A stretch of DNA of 64,000 nt, taken from NCBI GenBank assembly GCA_015698045.1, contig BLAL01000338.1, forward strand, positions 496,001-560,000. The letters are read 5' to 3'. The first letter of the stretch is position 1, and every line of letters begins with the position of its first letter. Below are positions 34,144-45,180 of the stretch, in pieces. The notes below the pieces were generated by a model, which saw nothing but the letters and a program-made list of their open reading frames with translations, did no database searches and was not told the DNA's origin. The DNA comes from Rhizophagus clarus (Eukaryota > Glomeromycota > Glomeromycetes > Glomerales > Glomeraceae). The translations under genes and the position numbers were made by a program.

Positions 34144-34209
34144 ATGAATCAAACAAACGCAACTCTCTCCCTTGCAGCATATCATCAAGAGGATCCACCA
34201 ACTTATTGA
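34144..34209 (+). CDS. Conserved upstream ORF, 21 residues ending AAYHQEDPPTY
   Basis: ATG at 34144, TGA at 34207-34209. The peptide is MNQTNATLSLAAYHQEDPPT plus Tyr. The paralogous locus at 49356 has an ORF of 22 residues ending AAYHQEDPPTF. In the last 12 codons, five changes are synonymous third-position changes (GCA/GCG, GCA/GCT, CAT/CAC, GAT/GAC, CCA/CCG) and only one alters a residue (Tyr/Phe). The length difference is one whole codon. The stop lies 129 bases before the main ATG here and 131 there. This pattern suggests selection on the peptide. The Pro-Pro-Thr-aromatic-stop end could stall ribosomes; PPTY also fits a WW-domain ligand, though the paralogue has PPTF. Confidence 0.6.
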   Translation: MNQTNATLSLAAYHQEDPPTY

Positions 34210-34338
34210 AAAATTAATATTATCTTATTTGTGGGTACGTAAAGGTACAAAAATCATATTAAGAAATTTCAGAGAATTACAAACAAAACAAAAATCCCAA
34301 CGTTTTAAAGAGGAAAACTCATCATTCATCATCTTGTT

Positions 34339-35160
34339 ATGACAAACTTTCAAAATTCACGAGATTTTAATATTGAGAATAGAGATATGAGAACTGCTTA
34401 TACATATAATTATCTCCCAAATGGTAAAATTCCTCCAGTACCTCATGAGATCAATACCCCAGCGGTTGCACCTAATATTAATGGACCCATTTTACCTCAT
34501 CAAACAAATTATCTTGGAAATCTTTCTGGAAATAATCCACGAAATTTTTCTGGTGCGGGTGATAACCCTTCACATGCGATGAATAGTTATCATGGTCAGG
34601 AATCTTCCGTAATGCATAATCATCACTTTTCGTCCCAACAACAACAACAAAGACAAGCTTATGAGGTTTTCAGGTTTCCCGGATACAAAGTCGAGTTAGT
34701 TTTCACTTCAACAATTATTCAACAATTCGCACGATCCATGAATACTTTTTTCAGAATGGATAATCCTTCCCATGCGACGGATAATTATCAAGATCGAGAA
34801 TCTTCGACAATGCATAATTATCACATTCCACCTCAACAACAGCAACAAATACGAGCTTACGAGATTCTCAGGTTTCCCGGATGCAAAGTCGAATTAGTTT
34901 TCACGCCTACAATTAATCAACAATTCACACAATCCATGAATACTCTGCAGTTTGGCCTTGATGAAATTCCAGGTGGTAATCCACAGAGTTTTTCTATGCT
35001 TGATAACAATTATGATCAGCAGCCCTCGGTAATCATAGACATGCCAAATTACAATCCATCTCAACAACAACAACAACCTGTGTTCTTTGGGTATGAAACT
35101 CCTGGCGATAACCCGCAAAATGATTGTACCAGTATGAATAATTATTATCATACTTTGTGA
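34339..35160 (+). CDS. N/Q/H-rich protein with two FPG(Y/C)KVELVF cores, pair B copy 1
   Basis: A 273-residue intronless protein. Low-complexity Asn, Gln, Ser, His and Pro sequence surrounds a core module of about 60 residues present twice: (M)NSYHGQESSVMHNHH-x-QQQQQ-AYEVFRFPGYKVELVFT and DNYQDRESSTMHNYH-x-QQQQQ-AYEILRFPGCKVELVFT, each followed by INQQF-(T/A)-(Q/R)SMNT. The paralogue at 49556 has a single module, so an internal duplication happened in this copy. The FE/YE-x-x-G-Y-K-hydrophobic pattern matches pair A, placing all four proteins in one wider family. No signal peptide or known domain. The poly-Gln tracts use CAA codons almost only. It may be a prion-like or scaffold protein; that is a guess. 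Confidence 0.78.
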   Translation: MTNFQNSRDFNIENRDMRTAYTYNYLPNGKIPPVPHEINTPAVAPNINGPILPHQTNYLGNLSGNNPRNFSGAGDNPSHAMNSYHGQESSVMHNHHFSSQQQQQRQAYEVFRFPGYKVELVFTSTIIQQFARSMNTFFRMDNPSHATDNYQDRESSTMHNYHIPPQQQQQIRAYEILRFPGCKVELVFTPTINQQFTQSMNTLQFGLDEIPGGNPQSFSMLDNNYDQQPSVIIDMPNYNPSQQQQQPVFFGYETPGDNPQNDCTSMNNYYHTL

Positions 35161-37454
35161 TGAGTAGTTAGCAATAGCAACAAATGAATTCATGGTAATC
35201 AGGTACACAGTATAATAATATGAGTAATAAATTAATTCTCTTGAAATTAAATTAACCACTACCAACAAATGTTGATTTTCTATTTTATGATGACGGTAGT
35301 TTAAAGCAAGGGTTTTTAGTTTAAGGAGCGAACACCTTAATATATAAATCATAGATAAACTAAATAAACCTCTTACCGTCGTTGTATCCATTATTACTAA
35401 TATGTAACATCAACTTTGTTTTATTAAATAAAGTCACTTCGTTATGCAATAATAAATATTTTTATAAAATGATATAAATATATATATTTTTTCTTTTGAA
35501 AAAAGGAAGGATTTAACACGCATTTATCTTTGTTTAGTTTGGAATTATAAATTATTCGAGTTTACAATAGAAAATTTAAGAAAAAATAATAATAATAATA
35601 AAAAAAAAGAAAATTAGAGTAAAGGAGAAAATGATGAACAGTAATACCGATTTTATTTGCACATAAATAGATACAATGCGTTACAAAAAAAAATCGGAAT
35701 AAAAAAAGTTAGTCCTAACAACCACGATGATCGTACCAATGAAAAAAAAAAATATTTTTATTTACATTTATCCATCAGTCTTGATTTTGATAACTTTAGT
35801 TTATGTAAATATTTAAGTTTTCTCAAAAAATAAAAAAGCATCATAATCCTAAAAAATGTCAAAATATTACCACATGCGTTTTGTAATTGTGTTGTTATAT
35901 ACTATATACCGAAATTGTGACAATTTGAAGAATAAAATTCCCATTATTTTATCATAAAATGTACCGAAGATGTTATTTATTTTTTTCTTCTTTCTTTTTC
36001 GTATTATTCTTGACAATATTTGAGAATTTTTTAAATTAAATTTAATTTATGTTTAATTTTTTTTGTTATTTTTCGCCAAGTCTTTTGGAGTCAAAATGGT
36101 CATGGGTACATAATATGCTGCGTATGGTCATGCATTTTTATTGCGTAAACAATTTCCCGGGTTTTTTTTTATCACTGTATAACGCTATACTGAATAAGGT
36201 AAAGGTAAATAAAGATAAGGTAAATAATCTTATCACAGGTTGCACAATCCACGACATTTTCGGATCTGCTGTCGACATTATCAGGGTAGTACTTTTAGAT
36301 GGATAACAGATAAATTTTTTTTTTTTTAAAAAAAAAAAAAAATAAATAATTATAAATAAACATAAATAAAATATGAATAAATATAAATAAATAAATAGAC
36401 CTAAAACGTTATAGTTGCTAAATATTACGTACTTTATCAATAATATATTTATAAAGGCGTTTCAAGTGTGTATCTTTCTAAGGAAGTTAGCGAATCATTT
36501 GTAAATAAAAATTTTCTTCATTTAGAAATTTTTTGAAACATATTTGATGTTTCTGTAAAATGTCGTAATATTTGTGTACCTGTGTACTCACTAGTCATCT
36601 TGATCTTATGAAGCTGCTTAAGGATAAGATAAATCGAACACGTTTTTTTGATTGTTTTATATAAACTATTTCTTAAAATAGAAGTATTTTTTTGAGGGGC
36701 TCTCTTTAATTGTATAAATCAGTTTAAGATTAAAAAATTTATGAAAGAAAGAAAAATAGTAAGAAAAGAATGAATAGATTATAAAAAAGCCACAATCAAT
36801 TGAAAATGAATAATAAAAAAAAAATTTTGTATGACATATAAATCCAAATTCGTTCCGTTGGAATACTGATTCCTTCATTAAAAACTAATTAATTAAGTTG
36901 AATAGGTTATAAACGTTCTTGCTTCAAAAAAAAATGGACTCAAATTTCTCTTATATTAGAAATTCGTATGCATAAACCAGTTGATAGATGTTTTTAACTC
37001 TTCGGACAATCAAAAGGAATTAATTGGCGATATATCAGACGAACGCATCACGACACATCTTATTATTTGATCTTTGGTTTAATTTAGAATATATTCTCTT
37101 TGTTAAAATAGTATATCATTATTTAGATTGGTCAATCAAGCATTATAATCGAGACGAAGAACAGAGGAACGTCCAATACGTCCAGTACGTCCAATATACT
37201 GATAATGATGAAAGTACACTTTATCATTAAATAATTTAATTAGAGAGATCGTGTTTATGACTAGCGCCATTTTTTGTACTGCCATGAGTGCCATCAACTT
37301 AATTTTTTATTTCGACCTTATCGTAGCATTAGATACCAATACGTTATTCTCACGCTTTCATCACCGTCCCAATATTTAAAACATGTCACGTGATTAATAT
37401 CATCTGACTCGTACAGTACAACTATAGATCAATTTCTAAATATTTAAAATAATT
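35161..37454. other. 3' flank of pair B copy 1 and intergenic sequence
   Basis: AATAAAGTC near 35427 is a likely poly(A) signal, also present in the paralogue (AATAAAGTC at 50646). The rest has no recognisable gene; a T12/A15 run lies at about 36317-36343. Confidence 0.5.
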
Positions 37455-37915
37455 TATTTGAATCATCACAAATGAACACCAAGTATTTTGTTTGTTTGCT
37501 GGTACTGTACTTTATTTTTATCAGATAATCAATTATTATAAATAAAAAATTCATTATTTTTTTGTTTATTTAAATCATCATGGAATCAATGGGCCAGATA
37601 GCACACGCTAAATATTGTTTGTTAGGCTTTGCATTCTATTGTCAATCATTAATCAAATTTTCATTATTTTTTCCTTAATTTAAATAGGCGTGGGTTTAAT
37701 GGATTGGATGATGGCCCCATAGACTATCGGTAAGTATTGCTTGTTGGACTTTGGTACTTTGCTTCTTATTATTTATGTCGAATATTTGATTATTAAACAA
37801 ATTATCTTTATTTTTTTTTAATTTGAATAGGTGCAGATTTAATGGATCGGATAGTGTCACCATAGACTACTGGCAAATTTCATGTTGATTACAACATTTG
37901 ATTATTTTTAGTTGG
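37455..37915. repeat. Four tandem 110-145 bp units
   Basis: Units begin near 37455, 37571, 37681 and 37827. Shared phrases: GGATTGGATGATGGC/GGATCGGATAGTGTC, CCATAGACTA(T/C), AAGTATT(T/G)...TTGTT(T/G)G...TTTGCT and a T-rich end. The unit junctions look like splice sites (TTTAAATAG before, GTAAGTATTG after), but the presumed exons are too short and too different to call a gene. Confidence 0.55.
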
Positions 37916-38205
37916 CTGAAGGTTGAAGAATATAGCTATTCTTTTTCAGTATGGACTTTTAATAACAATTCACGAGGGAATAGCTCTCTGCCCATAGTCT
38001 AATTTATGTAAACACTGACTGTATTTTTTCTGAGTAAAAAAAAAAAAAAAATTATTTTTTTTTTTCAATATATATTACCACATTTAATATCTGATATAAA
38101 CCGATTCTCCGATTATTTTAAACGATAAAAAAACAAAACCAAAATAAATAGATAAATATTTCTATATTACTTTATTTTATTGCACACTTATAAATTACAT
38201 TATTA

Positions 38206-38375
38206 TTTTGTCAGTAAAACGATTTTCGGTAAAATGTACCTGTCGATAAAATGATTGTCGGTAAAACGATTTTCGGTCTGTCGATAAAATGATTGTCGTT
38301 AAAACGATTGTCGGTAAAACGATTGTTGGTAAAACGATCGGTAAAATGTACCTGTCGGTAAAATAATCGTTTCAC
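38206..38375. repeat. Minisatellite of GTCGGTAAAACGATT units
   Basis: About ten imperfect 14-16 bp units of TGTCGGTAAAACGATT / TCGATAAAATGATTG / TCGGTAAAATGTACC. Similar words are found in the subterminal repeats of DNA transposons, but no ends are seen. Confidence 0.8.
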
Positions 38376-39064
38376 AACAACACAAATAATATTTCCCGCT
38401 CTTTTACTATCAAATATCCATGAATATTTATTTTGTTATTTCCTTTTTTGTGATGATACAAGTTCACAAACCTCACTCATTTTTTTCTTATAAAAAAAAA
38501 TTATATTTTCTAATTACAGTATATTTATAAAAAAATTTCGCTTAATATTTTTTTTTTATTATTATTTAATTAAAAGGATCGTGGATTTCTTGTCAGGATT
38601 TGGGATGATCCCCCTTAAACATTATCATTATAGCAAGATATGCAAATGATTAATTTATTATTTTCATAATAAATTTTTTTTTTTTTTTTATTTATTTTAT
38701 TTCTATTATTTTCATAATAAATTTGATTACGAGCTTTTCTATAATATATAGATAATTTTTTTTTACACATGTAATATGAAGATCTTATAAAGATAAAAAG
38801 GAGCAAGTTAATTAATATTATGTTTCTATATGTGAAAGGCAGGTAAAGAAATGGCCATTTGTCAATTAAAGAAAAGGGAGACATGATAGAAATTTTTATT
38901 AACGAAAGAAAAAATCAAAGGAAATAAATTGGTACATCATAGCTTGGTAAAATATAATAAATACCACAAATTCCGAGCATAAAAAATTCTAGATAAAAAG
39001 TAATATTACAAGAAAAATTTAGAACACTTTTACCTCCGTCTTTTGCGTCCATCCAGAAAAAAAA
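38376..39064 (+). promoter_or_regulatory. Upstream region of the secreted protein gene
   Basis: No gene. The last 130 bases carry AAATATAATAAATACC and GATAAAAAGTA as possible TATA sequences and a pyrimidine patch TACCTCCGTCTTTTGCGTCC before the ATG. Confidence 0.35.
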
Positions 39065-39739
39065 ATGAGAATATTATTTGCTCAATTGTGTAAATTATAC
39101 ACAGTTTTTTTGATTGTAAACGCAACTATGCTAGTTTTAGGAGTGCCTCTAAATAATGAGACTAGTATGATTCCATTGAATCCCTTACAAAAGCGACTCA
39201 CAATTCCCGTTTGTCCTGGCCATCACCCTGTTTATGTTGAATCTGAGTGCGAGTCAATGTACTCAATTCTTATTACTTGCGAAACTGATGCAAATCCACC
39301 TGATACTGACTTTATTTCTTATCCATGTCGACCACGCGAAACTTGCATTCAATTTTATGTTGATTCACCAGATCCCGACGAACCTCCGATCCCACATGCA
39401 CAATGTATTGCTAACGAATATTGCAGGGAATGGGATAATAATCATCGGGATCCCCTTGATTATGCCTGTTCGACTTCTGGTGGCTACAATACTGGTCAAG
39501 ACCCAACTGATTTAGAGGTTGCATTTATAACATATGACCGTAATAATTTACCGATACAGGTATATTCCATGATTATATATTATAAAGATGATGCAATTGT
39601 AGATTACACGGATGTAAACAATATAAGCGTCACGATTCCGAGTTATGAACAAGGGGAAAAGATTGAATACTGTTTTGAAGCAGGCACAGAGAACGTAGTA
39701 ACAGCTTATGGTGCTGCTCAAAGGTATAGCAATCTTTAG
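39065..39739 (+). CDS. Small secreted cysteine-rich protein, effector-like
   Basis: A 224-residue intronless protein. The N-terminal MRILFAQLCKLYTVFLIVNATMLVLG is a signal peptide (cleavage near VLG-VPLNN). Residues 39-45 read LQKRLTI, a Kex2-type dibasic site that would release the mature part starting just after KR. The mature region has about nine cysteines, mostly in the first 110 residues (VCPGHHP, ESECES, ITCETD, YPCRPRETC, AQCIANEYC, YACSTS, later EYCFEAG), and an acidic, Asp-rich C-terminal half that looks like beta structure. There is no GPI tail or membrane segment, so it should be fully secreted. No relationship to the six-cysteine GPI family and no known domain recognised. A host-directed effector role would fit the organism but is inference. 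Confidence 0.85.
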   Translation: MRILFAQLCKLYTVFLIVNATMLVLGVPLNNETSMIPLNPLQKRLTIPVCPGHHPVYVESECESMYSILITCETDANPPDTDFISYPCRPRETCIQFYVDSPDPDEPPIPHAQCIANEYCREWDNNHRDPLDYACSTSGGYNTGQDPTDLEVAFITYDRNNLPIQVYSMIIYYKDDAIVDYTDVNNISVTIPSYEQGEKIEYCFEAGTENVVTAYGAAQRYSNL

Positions 39740-41338
39740 TGATCCCGGATCTGCTGAAGTTTTAGAACCTTTTTAATCTTATATTGTTTTTACCGGCAAT
39801 TTGACATCAAATTAGTATAGAAACGTACAGTTTTTAAAGAATATACCGATCAAATAATAATAGTAGTCACTAATTATTTTATACTTTCAAAGCTTGATAA
39901 TATTTTCAATTAATATCGCAATAATTATCACTGTTTTTTTTTTTTTGATTTTTGATTTTTTTTAATAAACAGTCACTGGTCATATCAGTAAAATTGGCAG
40001 TGAAATTTTTTATACTATGAGATTTAATATATTCTTTGTATATACATAATATCTAAATTTCGCTAAAATTAGTTCGATCTGTTAAAATTATGAATTTTTG
40101 ATTTATAACTCTGGTCAAAATTTTCTTAATTCTGGCCAAATTTATAATGCCGGCGTTAATTTAGTTAAAGTCAGAATTTTCAGGTTTGGGGTAACACAAT
40201 ATTTATATAACGTAACCTTTTTTTTAGTACAGTTGAAATTAAATACTTTGGTAAAGATCTATAATAATTAAGCATATATAAGTAAGTTTATGTAACTAAC
40301 TAAGTATATATTATAAGTTTATATTTACCTTACAAGAGAACCTGTATAATCTATAAATACCCCAGGATCTTTTTCAGCATACATGTGATAATAACAAAGT
40401 GAAGCTTTCATTCAATAAAAAATTGGCAATGGTATAGTTTTGATGGTGGTTGAATGTATCTAATCAGTTAAGTATTACTAAAAACTTAATTTTAATTCAC
40501 TGAATAATAAAAGATAAGAAAATATTAACATTTTTCTTTTTTACTGCAAGTATCATTTAACTTGTAATGATTAATAGCAATTAGATATATGGTTATTCTA
40601 TAAGCTTTAATTATAATAAAGAAAAATAAATACAATTAATTTAATCATCGTTTGAATTCCGCCTTGTTAGTATAAAAGAAAGAAAACGGCTAGACGAATA
40701 ATTACTAGCATGGTTAACGACTTAATGGATGTCGTAAAACTTAAAATATTCACTCAAAAATAATATCTTATAAATGATTCGAAGTTTTCGTTCATTAAAT
40801 TTTGCATCCTACTTTATTCTATTATATATATGTTTTTTCTTTATTTTTATTTGTTTTTATACTTTTTAATATTATTTAATTTTTCCTAGTTTTCTTATTA
40901 ATATGAATATTAGATCTTTATTCCTAAATTCTTTGTAATGAGAATTGTAGTCGCAAATTATTTGATTATTCATCAATTGAAACTTTCTCGTATTTTTAGT
41001 ACTATATTTTACATTAAAATCATTGTTAAATTATTGTGTGAACTTTATATTATATCAATTGTAAACCTTTGAAAATAATAGATCTAAGCTCTGGTGATAA
41101 AATTATCAGCACTTTTCACGAAGTTGGCAGCCTTCCGACTTTAGCATTCCTTCAAATAATTTTAAAGAATTATTGCGAATTTATTTATTTCATAATAATA
41201 TATACCACAATACATCATTAGATAGTAACTGATAATGTTTTGTAAGCTTTATAATAATGTTTGATCAAAGTGTTGATTTTCAAATTAAATAAAATAAGAA
41301 ACAAATATTCAACCTAATTATATAAATAAACCTGATTA
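39740..41338. other. Intergenic
   Basis: It contains a dispersed TTAATTCTGGCCAAATTTATAATGCCGGCG patch (40123-40153, joined words) typical of the TEs of this window. Otherwise AT-rich without a gene. Confidence 0.45.
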
Positions 41339-41340
41339 TA

Positions 41341-42245
41341 ATGGAATTCCATGTTCTTTACAAAATTTAATAGCAGATTCATAATTATAAATAGCTAGTT
41401 TCATATATACATTAATTTTTTATATTCTCCTTAACACCATCTCCATTATAAAATATATATGGACAACTTTATACATTGTGACCTTAAAACCATAATCAGC
41501 AGCCTGTTCAAAATATTTAAGAGCTTCTATCAAAATTCTTTTCAATACCTTTATCATTATATCTTTATCTTTATCTTTGATATTATCATCCTCTTGCTTT
41601 ATAATATTTTGCTACTACTAGTTTGTACAAACTATCTTGCTGGAAACTGCATAAACTTCAAAACACTTACATGCAGTCATTTTTTTCACTATCATTTTTT
41701 CACATTTTAAGTTTGTTCATCTTAGATTTTTAAAGCTTTTCTTTAAATTATCTTTAAGAGTACCACTGTCGACATATTCCATTACTAACATATAATTTTC
41801 CACTAGGCCATTATGATTTTCTAATAAACGAAAAATATAACCTTTCTACATTTTTGCTTAAATAATTTGGATATTTTCAGATTATCATCATACCTGCCAT
41901 TTCAGCAAAATCTAATAATATTATCATGAAAATTTATTTCTTTGTTAAGCTTAATCTACAGTAGATTATGTAAAATATAAAATTAAACAAGAAATAATAT
42001 ATAAAGAATACATATTATAAATATTGTTAAAATTACGTTATTACCTCGCTAACAATTTCTTTTACAGTGGTGCTGTTAAGATTTAATGCGACATATTGTG
42101 AATTTCTCCATGTCACGCGATACACTTTCTGAATGCTCCGGATCTGATTTCTTGAATATTACTGAAATACTTGACTAAGATAATCTTTATCAATAGCTTC
42201 TTCAATCCAATTTACCATGTATTTGTATCCATTTGATATAGTGGA
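41341..42245 (-). pseudogene. Protein kinase-Sel1 repeat fusion, decayed
   Basis: Minus-strand translations give kinase N-lobe pieces in changing frames: NWIEEAIDKDYL, FSNIQEIRSGAF (glycine-rich loop), KVYRVTWRNSQYVALNLNST, TVKEIVSE followed by GTAATAACG as a donor, then RLLENHNGLVENYMLVMEYV and DSGTLKDNLKKS (hinge region). The catalytic HRD and DFG part is missing. It continues into Sel1-like pieces EALKYFEQAADYGFKV and a C-terminal YNYESAIKFCKEHGIPL followed by a stop at about 41341. At least two frameshifts and a large internal deletion make it dead. Kinase-Sel1 fusions are strongly expanded in Rhizophagus, which supports the organism guess. Confidence 0.75.
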
Positions 42246-43500
42246 GTTTGACGATAGATTGACACAAAAAAAACTCAGACCATTATGACCCGCCATCCTG
42301 TCCCGGATAATTTAGATTTATGAACAACTAATCCAGTAAGTGAGTATGATTAAATCTTTGCATCTGAATCTGAATCTATAATTGATTTAATTGTACAAAA
42401 CAAAAACTAATCCTAGAGATGGCAGATGTGAATCACGTGAAACTGATGCGATATCCAATTTTGACTCATTCAATTGTTATTTATCTCTACATGAGTAACA
42501 TGACATGGAGCAAATAGTCACTACTCATTACTCTGTAATTAAATATTGTATTTATTATATGTTTAAAATAAATTTAGTAATTTATCGTTCCTATTATTTA
42601 CAGTACATATTATTTTTATATGTGAAAGTAAAGCGGAAAATTTTTAATACTCCGATATTCCGATGACACTTTTTGTCGCAACAAGCATGACTTGTTATAT
42701 TTATCACCTAAATGACACTTGGAATTTGCGCAGTTATTTTTTTTTTTCATTCAAAATCTTTTTGTGTGAACAAGCTAATATGTAAATACATGTGATATCA
42801 ATGGTAAATTCTGCAAGTCATATAGCCCTTTTCAAAAAGATGCGATCGACAATCATGGGACTTGTGTTACTAAAAAGCCAATTTTCGCGATATTTTATTT
42901 TCACGTCAAAGACTTCTTTATAATTTACTATTTAAGGCTGCAATTTACTTCAATTGTTGAAAAAAATAGCTAATTCGGAAAAATTAATATCCCATTTTTA
43001 TCTAAATAAAAAAATTTTCAAAGCACCTAATACTGTAATATTAGATTCTGAAATACTTTTTAGATATGCAACAAATAAAATTATACTTTTTTGTATTACG
43101 GAGTTAGAATTATATAATAAACTGACACTAAAACTGATATTATTTGTAAGCTAGTTCATGAGAAAAATGAAAAAAATTTACTCATGCACATAACTCATGT
43201 GAAACTGATTATCAGATTATAAGGATATATAAATACGCGTCTCGTATAAGAAAATATTCTTGAAGTCTCCTGATTGTCTCCGATCAAAATGATTCTCATT
43301 TATCCAAATTCCTATTAAAAAAAGGATACAGGCTTATATTCTTTACACAACTTGAACATTTTATCTTACGATCACTTATTTAGACGAAGAAAAATAGAAA
43401 GGGATTATTACTCTTAAAGAATATTTCAAAGTCGGAAGTAGTGAAAAAAAAAGAATGTGAACGCGTCCTTCGCCATCATGGTAAGTTAAACCTGGTCAGC
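42246..43500. other. Intergenic, no gene seen
   Basis: A 66-codon frame at 42954-43154 is Lys/Ile/Leu-rich and has no features I trust. Confidence 0.4.
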
Positions 43501-43579
43501 TTATTTTTTTGATGGCTGTCACCTAATATTAGAAGTGCCACAAAACATTTAAAAATAGAGGGTTACGAATTTGAGTTTA

Positions 43580-44290
43580 TGGATTCGTATCTACGGGTTT
43601 ATGGGGATTTTGTGTGTTGGGTTATGGTTATGTTTATGGGTTTGTATTCGTGCGATTGTAAATTTGTGTAATGTGCCTATGTGTTTTGTGTCGAGATAGG
43701 TTTGTGGGTCGGTGAGTTTGTGAGTCAGATCTTGGTTTTTATTCAGGTTTATGAGTTTGATGTTATGGGTTCATGGGTCGGGTTTATGAGTTGTGTGGAT
43801 TTGTCTTATGGGTTTGTGGTTATAGAATCTGTAGAACGATATTTGAGTGGATGAATGGTATGGATGGTTAATGTTATCACGTTTTTTGTTGTTTTTTTAG
43901 AACGACTTTGTATTTCCTGTGACGTTTTTCGGTAAAAATAAGAAGAATAAATAGTAAGGCTGATATAACATTTCTTGGATGTAAAGGTGGGTTGCGTGGA
44001 TTGGTGTGTGAACTTGTGGATTGGATGTATTGATCTAATTTTATGTATGTTTTATTTTATTTATAGCATTTTCAGTAAAAAGAAGGAGGAGGAAGTTATT
44101 AACAACGCTTAAGTGCTTTTGCTTAAAGTGAGTATAGGCTGGTGTAGGCGTGTGGACTCCCGGGTTTGTGGGTTGGGTTTATGGGTTGGGTTTGTGGGTT
44201 TGTGGCTATGGGTATGAGTTTTGGTTTATGGATCGGGTCAGGTTTACGGTTTTTATGGGTTTGTGGGTAGTGTGGGTTTATTGGCTATGG
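43580..44290. repeat. G/T-rich degenerate minisatellite (TGGGTTTATGGG type)
   Basis: Dozens of GGGTTTxTGGGT words occur on the plus strand with almost no C, interrupted at 43860-44080 by AT-rich unique sequence. The strong strand bias is notable. It resembles telomere-like sequence only superficially: the word GGGTTT is not in a regular array. Confidence 0.7.
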
Positions 44291-44762
44291 GTTTGTGTTA
44301 TAAGTGAAAGGTCTTGAAGCGAAATATTCCCCGATGATGTCCTTCAGCGGTAACTACTTCAGTAGTGAGTGGGGAGAAATACCTCGCAATCCTACCCTTG
44401 TGGTAGAGACCGAATACACCTCCATCTTTGATGGTTGCATGTCACAAGCCTGCGAACACACTTGGTATACGGAGGGGATATAAGTGGAAAACATTTCTAA
44501 CTTATGAAATTTTATTCATGCTTGGGATGAGTATTATTGATAGCTAATGTTATCACACCTTTTATTGTTTTTTAGGATGATGACTTTATATTTCTTGTAA
44601 TGTTTTTTGGCAAAAAAAATCAAGGAGAAAATCTAACAAGACTGGTCTAACATTTTTTAGATGTAAAGGTTAGTTGTGCGGATTGGTGTAAGCTTGTAGA
44701 TTAAATGTATTGAACTAATATTATTATTATGTGTTTTATTTTATTATAGGGTTGTTCGTGGG
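43865..44762. repeat. Direct repeat pair about 680 bp apart
   Basis: 43865-44070 and 44545-44760 share TTAATGTTATCAC or GCTAATGTTATCAC, TTTT(T/A)TTGTTTTTTTAG, TTTTT(C/G)GG(T/C)AAAAA, TGATATAACATTT / GGTCTAACATTT, TGTAAAGGT and TTTTATTTTATT. The G/T-rich block is therefore part of a duplicated unit. Confidence 0.6.
44307..44478. mobile_element. GC-richer 172-bp insert with TATAAGTG flanks
   Basis: The stretch is near 50% GC inside DNA that is mostly AT. It is flanked by the direct repeat TATAAGTG (44299-44306 and 44479-44486). It has no long open frame and no inverted ends. It could be a short retroposon or a non-TIR element; possible Pol III boxes were not convincing. Confidence 0.5.
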
Positions 44763-44925
44763 TAGATCGTGTATCAATGATGGATCTTTTATAGGTTTGT
44801 TGGTTGAACTTGTGAATTGATTTATTTATAATTAATAATTGTAAAGTTGCTGTCATAGCCAAATTTAGACTTCATTATCGGTTAAAATTTTTCTTTAAAA
44901 TTTCAAACAAAAAAATTTTTAACTA

Positions 44926-45160
44926 TCATTTTTCCTTTCCCTCTTGTTATTCCATAGTTTTCCTCTTTTCTCTCGTTTTCCCTTTCTCTCTTATTTTTCT
45001 TCTCTTTTTCCTTTCTTTCTTGTTCCTCTCCTTTTCCCTTTGTCCTTTCTTTCTATTTTCTCTTCCATTCTTTTTCCTTCTTGCTCACCCTTTTCCCTTT
45101 CCTTTTTTTTTCCCTTTGCTCTTTCTTTTCCCTTCCCTTCCCCTTCTTTTCCCTTTTCCT
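44926..45160. repeat. Long polypyrimidine tract (C/T on plus strand)
   Basis: Roughly 230 bases are nearly all C or T, built of TTTCCCTTT, TTCTCTT and CCTTTCTTTC words with only a handful of purines. The Phe/Pro/Ser frame across it is compositional. Confidence 0.85.
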
Positions 45161-45180
45161 GATCAAAGTTGCTGCACCTT

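Larger units (their letters stand above)
33900..36880. repeat. Segmental duplication unit, first copy (partner 49020-51330)
   Basis: The homology covers the TATA box, upstream ORF, gene, and 3' flank: TTTTCGGATCTGCTG(T/C)CGACAT at 36258 and 50818, ATTTGTGTACCT...ACTAGTCATCTTGAT at 36570 and 51165, and CGTTTTT..GATTGTTTT at 36640 and 51235. Copies are in the same orientation, about 15 kb apart. Confidence 0.75.

Noticed and set aside
34894-35391. Minus-strand 165-codon frame
   Set aside because: Shadow of the CAA-repeat part of the N/Q-rich gene plus its 3' flank; amino-acid composition is not protein-like.
41459-41710. Hydrophobic plus-strand 83-codon frame
   Set aside because: Antisense of the kinase-Sel1 pseudogene; hydrophobicity is due to T-rich composition.
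43580-44290. Telomere or subtelomere repeat
   Set aside because: GGGTTT words are irregular and interspersed, with no uniform 6-7 bp array, and genes lie on both sides.
44944-45162. Phe/Ser/Pro-rich 72-codon frame
   Set aside because: Product of the polypyrimidine tract; no start context or homology.
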